A stretch of 57,599 nt of DNA from a virus, in IMG/VR virus record IMGVR_UViG_3300048541_000085, positions 1-57,599 of that record; one strand, given 5' to 3'. Under the pieces are notes generated by a model. It saw only the letters and a program-made list of their open reading frames with translations. It did no database searches and had not been told where the DNA came from. Below are positions 8,299-16,767 of the stretch, one piece after another. Positions within the stretch are counted from its first letter, which is position 1. Each line of letters begins with the position of its first letter. The translations under genes were made by a program, and so were the position numbers.

Positions 8299-10091
8299 TG
8301 TCCACAACCTACTCTCCATCTGGCGTAAGGGTAAAGGTATATCCTTACGAAGACTTCCAAGGAATTGATGCCTCAAGAGATGTATCCGCTCTGGACACAG
8401 GGCAGAAACAGCACATGATTGAGATTGAAAATGGTTTTGCCGATTGGAGAGGCACCATTGTTAGAGAAGCTGGCGCAAAACAGCGTACAGAGGGCGACAA
8501 GCTCATCAAGCATCTCAACTTCTTTGGTAGAAACTTGGCAGTATGGGCGCAGAAGGAAGGCTCCGGCATCGCTTTGCAGTCAGAGCGTAGCGCAATAGTA
8601 AATGAAAACATAAACTCCAATACAATATTCCTGACGATAACCGAAAGGGGTAGCGGGTATGACCAAGCTAACCCCCCAACCGTTACCTTCTCAGCCCCAA
8701 CAGCGGATGGTGTTACTCCGTCAGTGGCCACAGGCACGGCGGTCATTGATGCTAATGGAGAGTTGGACAGTATAACAATTACATCTCAGGGTAATGGTTA
8801 CTTACCAGACCCCACGGTAACTGTTGATGCGCCAGCAACTGGCACAACAGCGTTAGTCACCGCGAAGATGGGCACAGATGTAAGGACAAGAACCCATTAT
8901 ATTGAGGGCGCATACCCAGCATCGTCCATTGTCACATCCACAGTTTTTAACAACTCCGCAATGTTCTTCTCTAGGGACAAGACCCCGTATAAGTATGATG
9001 GATTGCAATGGAAGAAAATTGAGGCAGGCTCAGACCCAAGACCAGCTTTCGGAGTTTCTATTCAACGCCGTCTCGCCATATCTGGTGCGCCAGCAAAAAG
9101 AACAGTTATCGACTTCAGCAGAGTTGACCAGCTTGTATTCCCAGAAGACGAAGACCCCGGCTCAACAGATGTATTGAAAGCCGCAGACATTGATATTGGA
9201 AACATTATCGGTACTGCCGATGAAATCAAGGGATTGGGGGTGTTTGAAAACAATCGTCTTGCTGTGTTCACGAATGACCAAACTCTTGTTTACCAGATAA
9301 GCCCAGACCTAACCCAATGGGCAATCGATGACAAGGCGAACATTAAGGTTGGAACCATTAGCCACAACACGATAGCAACAGCAGGCGCAGACCTGATGTT
9401 CTGTTCTCGTGAAGGCGTACACTCTTTAAGACGCTCAGACACAAACGGTATCACGATATTCTCGATACCTATGTCAAACAAGATTGACCTTGTGTACAGA
9501 GAGTATCTTGCTCTCGTCAGGGACAAAGAGCAGATAAACGCTTTCTATGACCAAGACGAAGGCCAGTATCATATATTCTTTCCTGTTTCGGATTTGATTT
9601 GTAAACGCTTAACAATAACACTCAACCCTATGCAGGGTGGAGAAAGTAAATGGTCTTCAGGCACATTCCTCAACGCTACTTGCGGCAGGCAACTGGGAGA
9701 AAACACTCTTCTGGGAACCCCCGGAGGTATATGGGAGCGTTCAGAGATTGAGGACATAGAAGAGTTTAGTCCAGAAATGGTGGTTACTACACCAATACTC
9801 TGGCAAGGGTCTATCAATGACACAAAAGAAAGCTATAGTTTTATATTGCAAGCCACAGGACAGGGCGAGTTACAGGTAGAGGCTTTTGACGAAAGAGGTC
9901 GATACCTTTCAGCATTGCAATTTTTAATTCAAGACGGAGGGGCGGACGACAAATTCCCCGATGTGCCGTTAAATAGACAGTACGAGAGAAGGTTTGAACA
10001 TCGCTATCGTGGTGTTCAGTTTAGATTTACCACGCGAGGCAAGGGGCTCTTGAAGATTATTGGCTTCGCTGTAACCGTAAGGCAGGGATAA
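8298..10091 (+). CDS. Tail nozzle-like protein with inserted beta domain
   Basis: 597 aa. The C-terminal two thirds contain propeller-like strands (LAVFTNDQTLVYQIS, MFCSREGVHSLRR, YHIFFPVSD, GTPGGIWERSEIED) typical of podoviral tail-tube B/nozzle and P22 gp10-like proteins. An inserted domain at about residues 105-192 carries the GSGY...PPTVTF and GNGYLPDPTVTV motifs, and a related domain occurs in the next gene. Its start overlaps the adaptor stop, consistent with assembly of adaptor and nozzle in series. P22 gp10-like stabilisation protein is an equivalent description. Confidence 0.75.
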   Translation: MSTTYSPSGVRVKVYPYEDFQGIDASRDVSALDTGQKQHMIEIENGFADWRGTIVREAGAKQRTEGDKLIKHLNFFGRNLAVWAQKEGSGIALQSERSAIVNENINSNTIFLTITERGSGYDQANPPTVTFSAPTADGVTPSVATGTAVIDANGELDSITITSQGNGYLPDPTVTVDAPATGTTALVTAKMGTDVRTRTHYIEGAYPASSIVTSTVFNNSAMFFSRDKTPYKYDGLQWKKIEAGSDPRPAFGVSIQRRLAISGAPAKRTVIDFSRVDQLVFPEDEDPGSTDVLKAADIDIGNIIGTADEIKGLGVFENNRLAVFTNDQTLVYQISPDLTQWAIDDKANIKVGTISHNTIATAGADLMFCSREGVHSLRRSDTNGITIFSIPMSNKIDLVYREYLALVRDKEQINAFYDQDEGQYHIFFPVSDLICKRLTITLNPMQGGESKWSSGTFLNATCGRQLGENTLLGTPGGIWERSEIEDIEEFSPEMVVTTPILWQGSINDTKESYSFILQATGQGELQVEAFDERGRYLSALQFLIQDGGADDKFPDVPLNRQYERRFEHRYRGVQFRFTTRGKGLLKIIGFAVTVRQG

Positions 10092-10092
10092 A

Positions 10093-11925
10093 ATGGCGCG
10101 ATTAAGACAACAGCACCCGCAGAATTATGTCAATTCGGGTAACATTCATACGGATTTTGAAAATGTAATCCGCTACTTAAACGCCGCAGAACTTGGCAAC
10201 AAGACTGTGGGTGAACTGCTGAAGGTTCTATTTAACGAAAGTGGCGACTTCCGTGGCCCAGTTGAGTTTCGGGTAGACAACCAAACAGGCTTGCAGTATC
10301 GCGTTGGTGAGTATGCAAACGATGACGAGGCTTGGATTACCCTCGTACAAATATCTGACCTTCGTGGCCCATCGGGCGCGAACACAGGAACCGTTGAAGG
10401 GCCGCTATTTTTTAATCGCCAAGATAGCGTTGTTTCAACAGGCATCTCTGGCGGTGTTTTTACAATCACAAGCGGAGGAACTGGATACACTGTTGCGCCA
10501 ACAATATCATTCAGCAATCCAGACGGAGACCCCATCAATGGTGTGAACCCATCCGCTACATGTACAATAGATGTCAACGGCCTTGTCGATACAATCACAA
10601 TGGTAAGCCCCGGTTCGGGCTACCTAACGCCACCAACAATGACATTTACGCCACCCACAACTGGTACTACAGCTACTGCAACAGTTACGCTGGGTGCCAT
10701 TGCGGCAACTTCAAATGTAATCTCTTACACATTTGACCCGACAACTGACGACATTGTTGTTTACAAGAACGGCCTGTTGCAGACTGAAAGTGCTCCATCA
10801 AGTGAGTACACAAAAAGTTCTGCCAACAACGAGGTTACGCTTGCGGCAGTACAGTTGGCTGACAAGATTACAATCTACTCAATACGTTCGCAGGCCGTCA
10901 CAAACTTCCGCAGGCTTGACGAGACAATCGCACAGGCCAAGACGAGCGTAACATTTATTCACACAGCAAACGAAAAGCTGTTGGTTTACAAAAACGGTAT
11001 CTTGCAAGAAGAGGGTGGTAATGATGACTACCTGACAAACCCTGCTACCGCCACCATTACATTCACAAGCACACTGATAGTGGGCGACAAGGTTTCCGTT
11101 ATCACAGTTGAAAACCAGTCCTTGAAAACAGTGGCTGGTCTAATGTTTGAAGACGAATACACGGACACAAGTGGATTCATCAGGTATGCAAAACTTGCCA
11201 TAGACAATAACGAAATTCCACAAACAAAGGTTTCCAATCTTGCTACCTCCCTTGCAGGCAAGGCAAACCTTTTGTCATCCAACTCGTCCCCGACATCCCC
11301 AGCTACTGGAGATTTGTGGTTGGATATCTCACAGGTTCCAGCGATTTTGAAGTTCTACGATGGTACGCAGTGGCTAGAGACCTCCCCAGAAAGCTCACTG
11401 CCAACCTTCGTGCAATCAAATGCAAACCAGTACGTTCGTGTGAACGGCACAGGCACTGCGCTTGAGTACGGGGACTTGGACTTCACATCGCTGGTTCCTA
11501 AAACATTCATGGGCGCACAGAACGGTGTTGCCAGCTTGGACAGTAGCTCAAAGATACCTGTTGCCCAGTTGCCTGACATCTTTGCCACAACCACACTGCC
11601 ATTCAAAAATCAGTGGGAAGACACCAGTGCCACAGTGACGAACAAAACATATTTCATAACTCGTGTTTGGAAACAGAAACTCCGTATTGATGGCATCAAC
11701 TACCAGCTATCTGGCGGTACAGCCACCATCCAGCTTTCTTTGGACGGAACTCCCATTTCAGGAACAACCCTAAACGCGACAACAACGAACCAATCACAGA
11801 GCTTTAGCCAGATTATTGAGGTTGACGGAAACACTTCAGGTCGCCGATTGGAGGTCGTGGTAACAAACGCCTCGTCCGCATCTGGCCTTGAGCTTGGTGT
11901 AGCGGCGGCAACACTATCGGTATAG
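10093..11925 (+). CDS. Tail fibre protein
   Basis: 610 aa. The N-terminus (RQQHPQNYVNSGNIHTDFEN) looks like a virion attachment region. It is followed by a GTGYTVAPTISF...GSGYLTPPTMTF module (about 116-203) shared with the nozzle-like protein, then two repeated strand-rich segments with the motif VYKNG.LQ (IVVYKNGLLQTES, LLVYKNGILQEEG) typical of phage fibre shafts, and a beta C-terminus. The repeat architecture supports a fibre; the receptor is unknown. Confidence 0.78.
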   Translation: MARLRQQHPQNYVNSGNIHTDFENVIRYLNAAELGNKTVGELLKVLFNESGDFRGPVEFRVDNQTGLQYRVGEYANDDEAWITLVQISDLRGPSGANTGTVEGPLFFNRQDSVVSTGISGGVFTITSGGTGYTVAPTISFSNPDGDPINGVNPSATCTIDVNGLVDTITMVSPGSGYLTPPTMTFTPPTTGTTATATVTLGAIAATSNVISYTFDPTTDDIVVYKNGLLQTESAPSSEYTKSSANNEVTLAAVQLADKITIYSIRSQAVTNFRRLDETIAQAKTSVTFIHTANEKLLVYKNGILQEEGGNDDYLTNPATATITFTSTLIVGDKVSVITVENQSLKTVAGLMFEDEYTDTSGFIRYAKLAIDNNEIPQTKVSNLATSLAGKANLLSSNSSPTSPATGDLWLDISQVPAILKFYDGTQWLETSPESSLPTFVQSNANQYVRVNGTGTALEYGDLDFTSLVPKTFMGAQNGVASLDSSSKIPVAQLPDIFATTTLPFKNQWEDTSATVTNKTYFITRVWKQKLRIDGINYQLSGGTATIQLSLDGTPISGTTLNATTTNQSQSFSQIIEVDGNTSGRRLEVVVTNASSASGLELGVAAATLSV

Positions 11926-11935
11926 GTGTGACACA

Positions 11936-13282
11936 ATGCCAAACGAACGCAAGAACACAACATTATCTGGACAGCCCAGACTTGAAGATAGCTACGGAGT
12001 CCGAGAGGCACTCGATGACTATGGGCCAGTGTCAAACTTCATGCGTTGGTACAACGAAAACGTCATGGGCAAACCAGCACATGATGACGAAATACCCCTC
12101 ATGCCTCCCGGTCTCGGCGGTCTCGGATTTGATGTTCTTAGCAATGACCCAGACAGAAAAACACAACAACAACTTATCGAAGAAGAACGTGAGGCGTTTG
12201 ACGAGATACGAAAGCGCAGGCAATTTAAGGACAGTACCATGAATAATTTAATTGACGGCGATGACATGATGGATTTTGACTTTGCGTCTGCAAGAAAAGA
12301 TACGCAGATGGCGAAGACACAGCCGGGTGACTTGATTATCCCAGCAGAGTTACAGGGCATGAACCCAGAACTTTATCAAGCGTTCCGCGCTGGGTTGTTC
12401 ATGGAGGGCATAGACCCAGACGAATTTACATCTGGCTCTTCCAAAGTAAAAATAAACCCCGTAACTGGAGAAGAGCAATACTTCCTTAACAAGATTGCTA
12501 AGGCTATCAAGAAGACTGTCAAGAAGGTTGCTTCAAACCCCATAGGTCGCACACTAATCAACGTGGGTGCCGCCACACTGTCAGGCGGAAACCCATACGT
12601 TATCGGTGCAACGAACGCATTGACTGCAAAGGCGGCAGGCGCAAACGACACAACAGCCGCCCTGTCCGGCCTTGGTGCTGGGTTTGGTTCCAGCATGATG
12701 AACAACGCCGCAGGCGGTACTGGCGTGATGAGCAAGATTGCTCCCACAGGAACTATCAATAATTCATTGTCCACAGCTTCAACAGGGTTTGGTTCAGGTA
12801 TTACAAACTATGTGAAAACCCTCGGAGCGCAAGGTCTTGCTGGTCTGGGGCAGATGGGCAATTTAGGTAGCACACTAGCTATGAACATAGGTAACACATC
12901 CTTGGCTTCACTAGCTGGAGCGCAGTTGGGTGGCGGGCTTGGCTCTATGGCAGGCATGATGATTTCACCGCCAGCGATGCAGGCCATGCCAGACATGGCA
13001 TCCTTTGCTCAACAAAACGCATCAGCATTACCTAATGTCGCTACAGGCGGAAACTTGCCGTACAGTACAGGGGTGAACTACACATACGCTCCACAAACTC
13101 AAATGCCTTATTTCAACCCAATGATGGGTGGTATGGGTGGTGGGCCTAGCTACGTTTCAGCAGGCATGAACAATCGTGGACAGATGATGAACTACGCCAG
13201 CAACATGTTTGGTAATCGTCTTGCTGAAAATTCAAGACGAAGTGGTCTTTCAGGTTTTGGTCAGGGGATAACATTTTACTAG
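11936..13282 (+). CDS. Internal virion/structural protein with hydrophobic Gly-rich domain
   Basis: 448 aa. Residues 1-170 are charged. A Lys-rich helix follows (IAKAIKKTVKKVASNPIGRT) and then a long Gly/Ala/Met-rich region resembling membrane-inserting phage proteins; the C-terminus is Met/Gly/Asn-rich. It opens the cluster of internal virion candidates. The amphipathic Lys helix plus glycine zippers suggest interaction with the host membrane during ejection. This is inference. Confidence 0.65.
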   Translation: MPNERKNTTLSGQPRLEDSYGVREALDDYGPVSNFMRWYNENVMGKPAHDDEIPLMPPGLGGLGFDVLSNDPDRKTQQQLIEEEREAFDEIRKRRQFKDSTMNNLIDGDDMMDFDFASARKDTQMAKTQPGDLIIPAELQGMNPELYQAFRAGLFMEGIDPDEFTSGSSKVKINPVTGEEQYFLNKIAKAIKKTVKKVASNPIGRTLINVGAATLSGGNPYVIGATNALTAKAAGANDTTAALSGLGAGFGSSMMNNAAGGTGVMSKIAPTGTINNSLSTASTGFGSGITNYVKTLGAQGLAGLGQMGNLGSTLAMNIGNTSLASLAGAQLGGGLGSMAGMMISPPAMQAMPDMASFAQQNASALPNVATGGNLPYSTGVNYTYAPQTQMPYFNPMMGGMGGGPSYVSAGMNNRGQMMNYASNMFGNRLAENSRRSGLSGFGQGITFY

Positions 13283-13723
13283 ATGATAAGAGACGCGGAG
13301 CATGACGATGTTGAAGAGTGTTTGGAATTGGGTCACAGAATGTACTTGGCAAGCCAGTACAGCAGTCTCCCTTGGAGTTCGGAAAAGTGTAGGCGGCTTG
13401 GCCATGCGTTTGTCGAACGCGAAGACCGCTACTTCAAACTTTATGAAAAAGATAATCGCCCAGTTGGCTTCTGTATGGGGGGGATTGAAGACCTCATTTT
13501 TAGCGAAGAGCACATGGGCAAAGAATACTTGTTGTTCACTTCTGAAGAAGTTCCGTTGGTGGGACTAAGGTTAATGAGAGACTTTGAGAAGTGGTGTATA
13601 GGATGGGGTGTTATGGAGATTGATTTTTCCACAACATCGCAAGGAGAAGACGAGCGGTTTGAGGCTTTCGCAAATCGTCTTGGATATCGCCAAGCTGGGC
13701 GGCATTGGAAAAGGAGACTGTAA
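13283..13723 (+). CDS. GNAT-like acetyltransferase in the virion gene cluster
   Basis: 146 aa. It starts MIRDAEHDDVEECLELGHRM, as GNAT proteins do, and contains the beta4-like VGFCMGGIEDL strand and a C-terminal AFANRLGYRQAGRHWKRRL segment like the usual GNAT ending (GFxxxGxxxxR). The acetyl-CoA pyrophosphate loop (Q/RxxGxG/A) is poorly preserved, so catalytic activity is uncertain. T7-like phages carry a GNAT-related internal virion protein (gp13) at the same kind of location. Start directly follows the upstream TAG. Confidence 0.7.
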   Translation: MIRDAEHDDVEECLELGHRMYLASQYSSLPWSSEKCRRLGHAFVEREDRYFKLYEKDNRPVGFCMGGIEDLIFSEEHMGKEYLLFTSEEVPLVGLRLMRDFEKWCIGWGVMEIDFSTTSQGEDERFEAFANRLGYRQAGRHWKRRL

Positions 13724-14925
13724 TGGGTGACGGGCCAAGCGGTGGTGATAGCGACCAAGTAAACACCACCACCAACACAAACAAAAAAAGCACAGGCACT
13801 GGCAAGACCGTTGCAATGGATAGCTATGAAGTCGAGGCCATGGCCGAAGAGGAAGCCTCAAAAGGCTATAGCTCTGGTTTCTATGGTAATGAAGGTACAG
13901 ACAGTAGCGGCAACCGAGTTTTCAGCGAGACATACAAGTCTGGCAACTGGAACAATGCGCCCACAAAAACCAGAACATATACAGGCACAGATACAGGCTT
14001 CACAAACACAATCATGGGTTCTGCAAACCCCCAAGAAGCCTTGTATGATTACTCAAATAAAGTCCGCTCTGGAACTGCGGGCAAGGTTACAAACGCAGAG
14101 CTAAATGCTTTAGAAGCACAAGGTCTTGATACTTTTGGTATGGGTCTTAGGGGGACAGAAGGTTTTGGTGGCAAGATGGGCCATGATGACTACGGCACTC
14201 CAATGAGCCGACAGTCATACAATCCCGGCTTTTTGAACCAAGGCGGAGACCCCACAGACGAAGCCCAACGGGTAAACAACCCTATGATGTCTGGCTTGGT
14301 CGGCCTTATGGCTGGCATGACACCCATCGGAACAATCGCGAAGGGTGCGCAGATGTTTGGGTTGGCCGACCCAATTGGCTCACCGCCAACCAACATGATG
14401 GGAAAAATATCTGGTGCTCTGACAATGGGTTTAACAAACCCAGCAAACCCTGACTTGTATGATGCTGGTAATTACACGCAAGCAGTTGACAGGGCGGCGG
14501 CTACCAGTCAGATGGGTGTAGAATTTGACCGCTCTAAAGGTTCTATGTTTAGCCCCGGAGGGCAAGACAAAGATAACGAAGCTGGCACAGTAGGGCAAAA
14601 CCTAAACTCTGGCGGTAGCGGTGGAGGCACCTCATCAAGTGGAGGAGGAAGCGGTAGCACCCCTAACTATGATGCGGCGGCAACAGTAACAGGCTTTGAC
14701 ATGAATGGTGGTGGTGCCGGAAACGCGATGGTCAACTACCTTAGTAACATGGGACGAAACAGAAGCACTGGAAATGTTACAGTGGATGCAGACAAACAGA
14801 ACTTCGGCGCGTTCAGAAGGATGAATTTTGACAACTTCAATGTTGGAGACCAGCAAAACTTTGACCTCAGCGATTGGCGTAAGAGTAGACGCTTTGGTGC
14901 TGGGTTCTTTAACATGTTCAAATAG
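13723..14925 (+). CDS. Structural-region protein, Gly/Ser/Asn-rich
   Basis: 400 aa, start chosen at the ATG overlapping the upstream TAA (TAATG) with AAGGAG seven bases before it. Hydrophilic Thr/Asn-rich N-terminus, a hydrophobic Met/Gly-rich centre (LVGLMAGMTPIGTIAKGAQM) and a Gly/Ser linker (about residues 290-315). No family recognised; likely another internal virion or tail-associated protein by context. Confidence 0.65.
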   Translation: MGDGPSGGDSDQVNTTTNTNKKSTGTGKTVAMDSYEVEAMAEEEASKGYSSGFYGNEGTDSSGNRVFSETYKSGNWNNAPTKTRTYTGTDTGFTNTIMGSANPQEALYDYSNKVRSGTAGKVTNAELNALEAQGLDTFGMGLRGTEGFGGKMGHDDYGTPMSRQSYNPGFLNQGGDPTDEAQRVNNPMMSGLVGLMAGMTPIGTIAKGAQMFGLADPIGSPPTNMMGKISGALTMGLTNPANPDLYDAGNYTQAVDRAAATSQMGVEFDRSKGSMFSPGGQDKDNEAGTVGQNLNSGGSGGGTSSSGGGSGSTPNYDAAATVTGFDMNGGGAGNAMVNYLSNMGRNRSTGNVTVDADKQNFGAFRRMNFDNFNVGDQQNFDLSDWRKSRRFGAGFFNMFK

Positions 14926-14934
14926 GAGTAGACA

Positions 14935-15945
14935 ATGCGCGACCCGTTTATGATTAAAAAGCCTTGGAGCGATGCTCCCGGAATGGAAGAGTTCTATGAC
15001 AGCCTAGACCCAATGGAATTAAAGATGGGTCTTTTCGGCGGCGGCTCTGGCGGTAACGATGGCGGTGGCGGGCCTCCAAACAGAACTCGCGCACCTAACA
15101 ATCGCAACCGCAACCGCAACAACAACAACAACAACGATGGCGGCAACGATGGCGGTGGCTACAACGCACCACGGCCAGCAAACAGACGGCCAACACCTCA
15201 ATACAAGGCACAGTCTGCGGGGCCAAAGGGATATTCCTTCGGCGGCGGACAACCACAGCCGGGTGCGGCGGCAGGGCAAGAGGGTACAGGATACCGCGCT
15301 GGCGTTATGCCATCGGGTGCTCAAGGTTTTGCTGGTGGACAGAGGCGTGGAGAAGGTGCTTTCGTAAGAGGGAGCGATGGAACATTACGGCGTTCAGCCG
15401 AGTTCCAGAGAAAAGAAGACCTTTACGGACAAGAGGGCTTACGGTATGACCCCACAGCCTTTTATGCAAGTGGCATCCGTGGATTTGGCCAAGGCCGTCA
15501 AGCTGTAGAACAGGGAAGACGAATTGAAAGCATGTCTGAAAGCGGCGTTCCTATTGACGGAGAATTTTCTGTAGAGCGTCAGCAATACGCGGACGCAGTT
15601 GGCGGCGGCGAAGTTGGCGTTGGTGAACAGGGCTTCGGACGCAGGGCGATGCTTGGCGGCGAAGGTGAGGTTGCTGAAAACTTATCTGGGGAAGAGAACT
15701 ACCAGACAGAAATGCCAGCAGAGGTAGCTGGTTCAGACCTAGAGGGCGACCCCGGTGCTCCACCTATAACACCGCAGTCCAACATTATACCTGACGTAAA
15801 CTATTTGGTTCCAACGGTTGAGCGAGACGAACAGTCAATGAGCTTTATACCCGGCGAAAGTGCTGGGCAAGTAGCAACCGGGCCACTGTCTAGGAATCTC
15901 ACTGGTTCAAGACGAGGTTTTGGCTCAAGTATCGTAGTTTATTAG
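14935..15945 (+). CDS. Low-complexity Gly/Asn/Arg-rich virion protein
   Basis: 336 aa. After 45 ordinary residues there is a strongly biased region of Gly, Asn and Arg (about 33-110) including alternating NR and a run of six Asn, encoded by near-tandem AAC triplets. The C-terminal half is acidic with regular beta-type sequence. AGGAG precedes the start. Biased regions like this are common in internal virion proteins, which partly unfold in ejection; the function here is unknown. Confidence 0.65.
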   Translation: MRDPFMIKKPWSDAPGMEEFYDSLDPMELKMGLFGGGSGGNDGGGGPPNRTRAPNNRNRNRNNNNNNDGGNDGGGYNAPRPANRRPTPQYKAQSAGPKGYSFGGGQPQPGAAAGQEGTGYRAGVMPSGAQGFAGGQRRGEGAFVRGSDGTLRRSAEFQRKEDLYGQEGLRYDPTAFYASGIRGFGQGRQAVEQGRRIESMSESGVPIDGEFSVERQQYADAVGGGEVGVGEQGFGRRAMLGGEGEVAENLSGEENYQTEMPAEVAGSDLEGDPGAPPITPQSNIIPDVNYLVPTVERDEQSMSFIPGESAGQVATGPLSRNLTGSRRGFGSSIVVY

Positions 15946-15955
15946 GAGGGCTGAA

Positions 15956-16759
15956 ATGTCATTTGGTGATGTGCTCGGCGCAGTAACAGGGAATAGTTTT
16001 CTTGGTGATATAGGTCAGGCTGGTTTCGACATGTACAATTCTGTGCAGGCGAACAATGAGCGTGAGGAAGTGCGCCAACAGCAAAATGCAATGACCCGCA
16101 TGAGGCTACAGCAAGAAGCCGCAGAACGAGCCGAACAGGTTGCGTTGCGTAACAGGCTTTTACAGCAGTCAACCAACCTTTCTGAAGCACTCGGCAATGT
16201 GTACAATTTTCTTGGCATGCCATATCAAGCAGACCCAAGACGAATTACACAGGACTACCTCGCTCTACGAAATCAAAACTACGGTGATGTAGACAGACTC
16301 CTTACAATGATAGGCTCAAAAGGCACCGCAAGCGCAATAACTCGTGGCGTAGAGGGCGGCGTGATGGACTTCGAGAAGCAACAGCTTGCTCGTAAGTATA
16401 GCGATGTTTACCAGAAGGCAGACCAAAGCGCATACGATGCCTCTATCGCTCGCAACAAGTCTTTGGTGGACACGCTAAACACCAGCAGACAAAACACAGT
16501 GGGCGAGATAAAAGATTTGTACGGCACGCAGTTCGAGATGGAGAAGGGTCTCTACAAGGGTAGTTCTGGAAGAGACGCCACTAGCGCACTGAACCAGATG
16601 TCACAGGACTCCTACAAGGTCGCTGACAGTGCTACAGACATGATGGGCAAGAGCTTCGGTGCTGTAGTAGAGCGATTAGAAAAAGACGCATACGACCAAA
16701 CCGTTAAACAAACCTTGGCGAGAGCAACTCAAAACCAAGGGGCACCAATTTTTACATAG
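15956..16759 (+). CDS. Internal virion protein (gp14-like position)
   Basis: 267 aa, predicted mostly helical with a coiled coil at about residues 25-75 (Gln/Arg/Glu-rich), then FLGMPYQADPRRITQDYLAL and further helices. AGGAGG precedes the ATG. Size, helical content and place before two large helical proteins match the short first member of the podoviral ejection-protein set. No direct similarity to T7 gp14 is claimed. Confidence 0.65.
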   Translation: MSFGDVLGAVTGNSFLGDIGQAGFDMYNSVQANNEREEVRQQQNAMTRMRLQQEAAERAEQVALRNRLLQQSTNLSEALGNVYNFLGMPYQADPRRITQDYLALRNQNYGDVDRLLTMIGSKGTASAITRGVEGGVMDFEKQQLARKYSDVYQKADQSAYDASIARNKSLVDTLNTSRQNTVGEIKDLYGTQFEMEKGLYKGSSGRDATSALNQMSQDSYKVADSATDMMGKSFGAVVERLEKDAYDQTVKQTLARATQNQGAPIFT

Positions 16760-16767
16760 GTTAAAAT

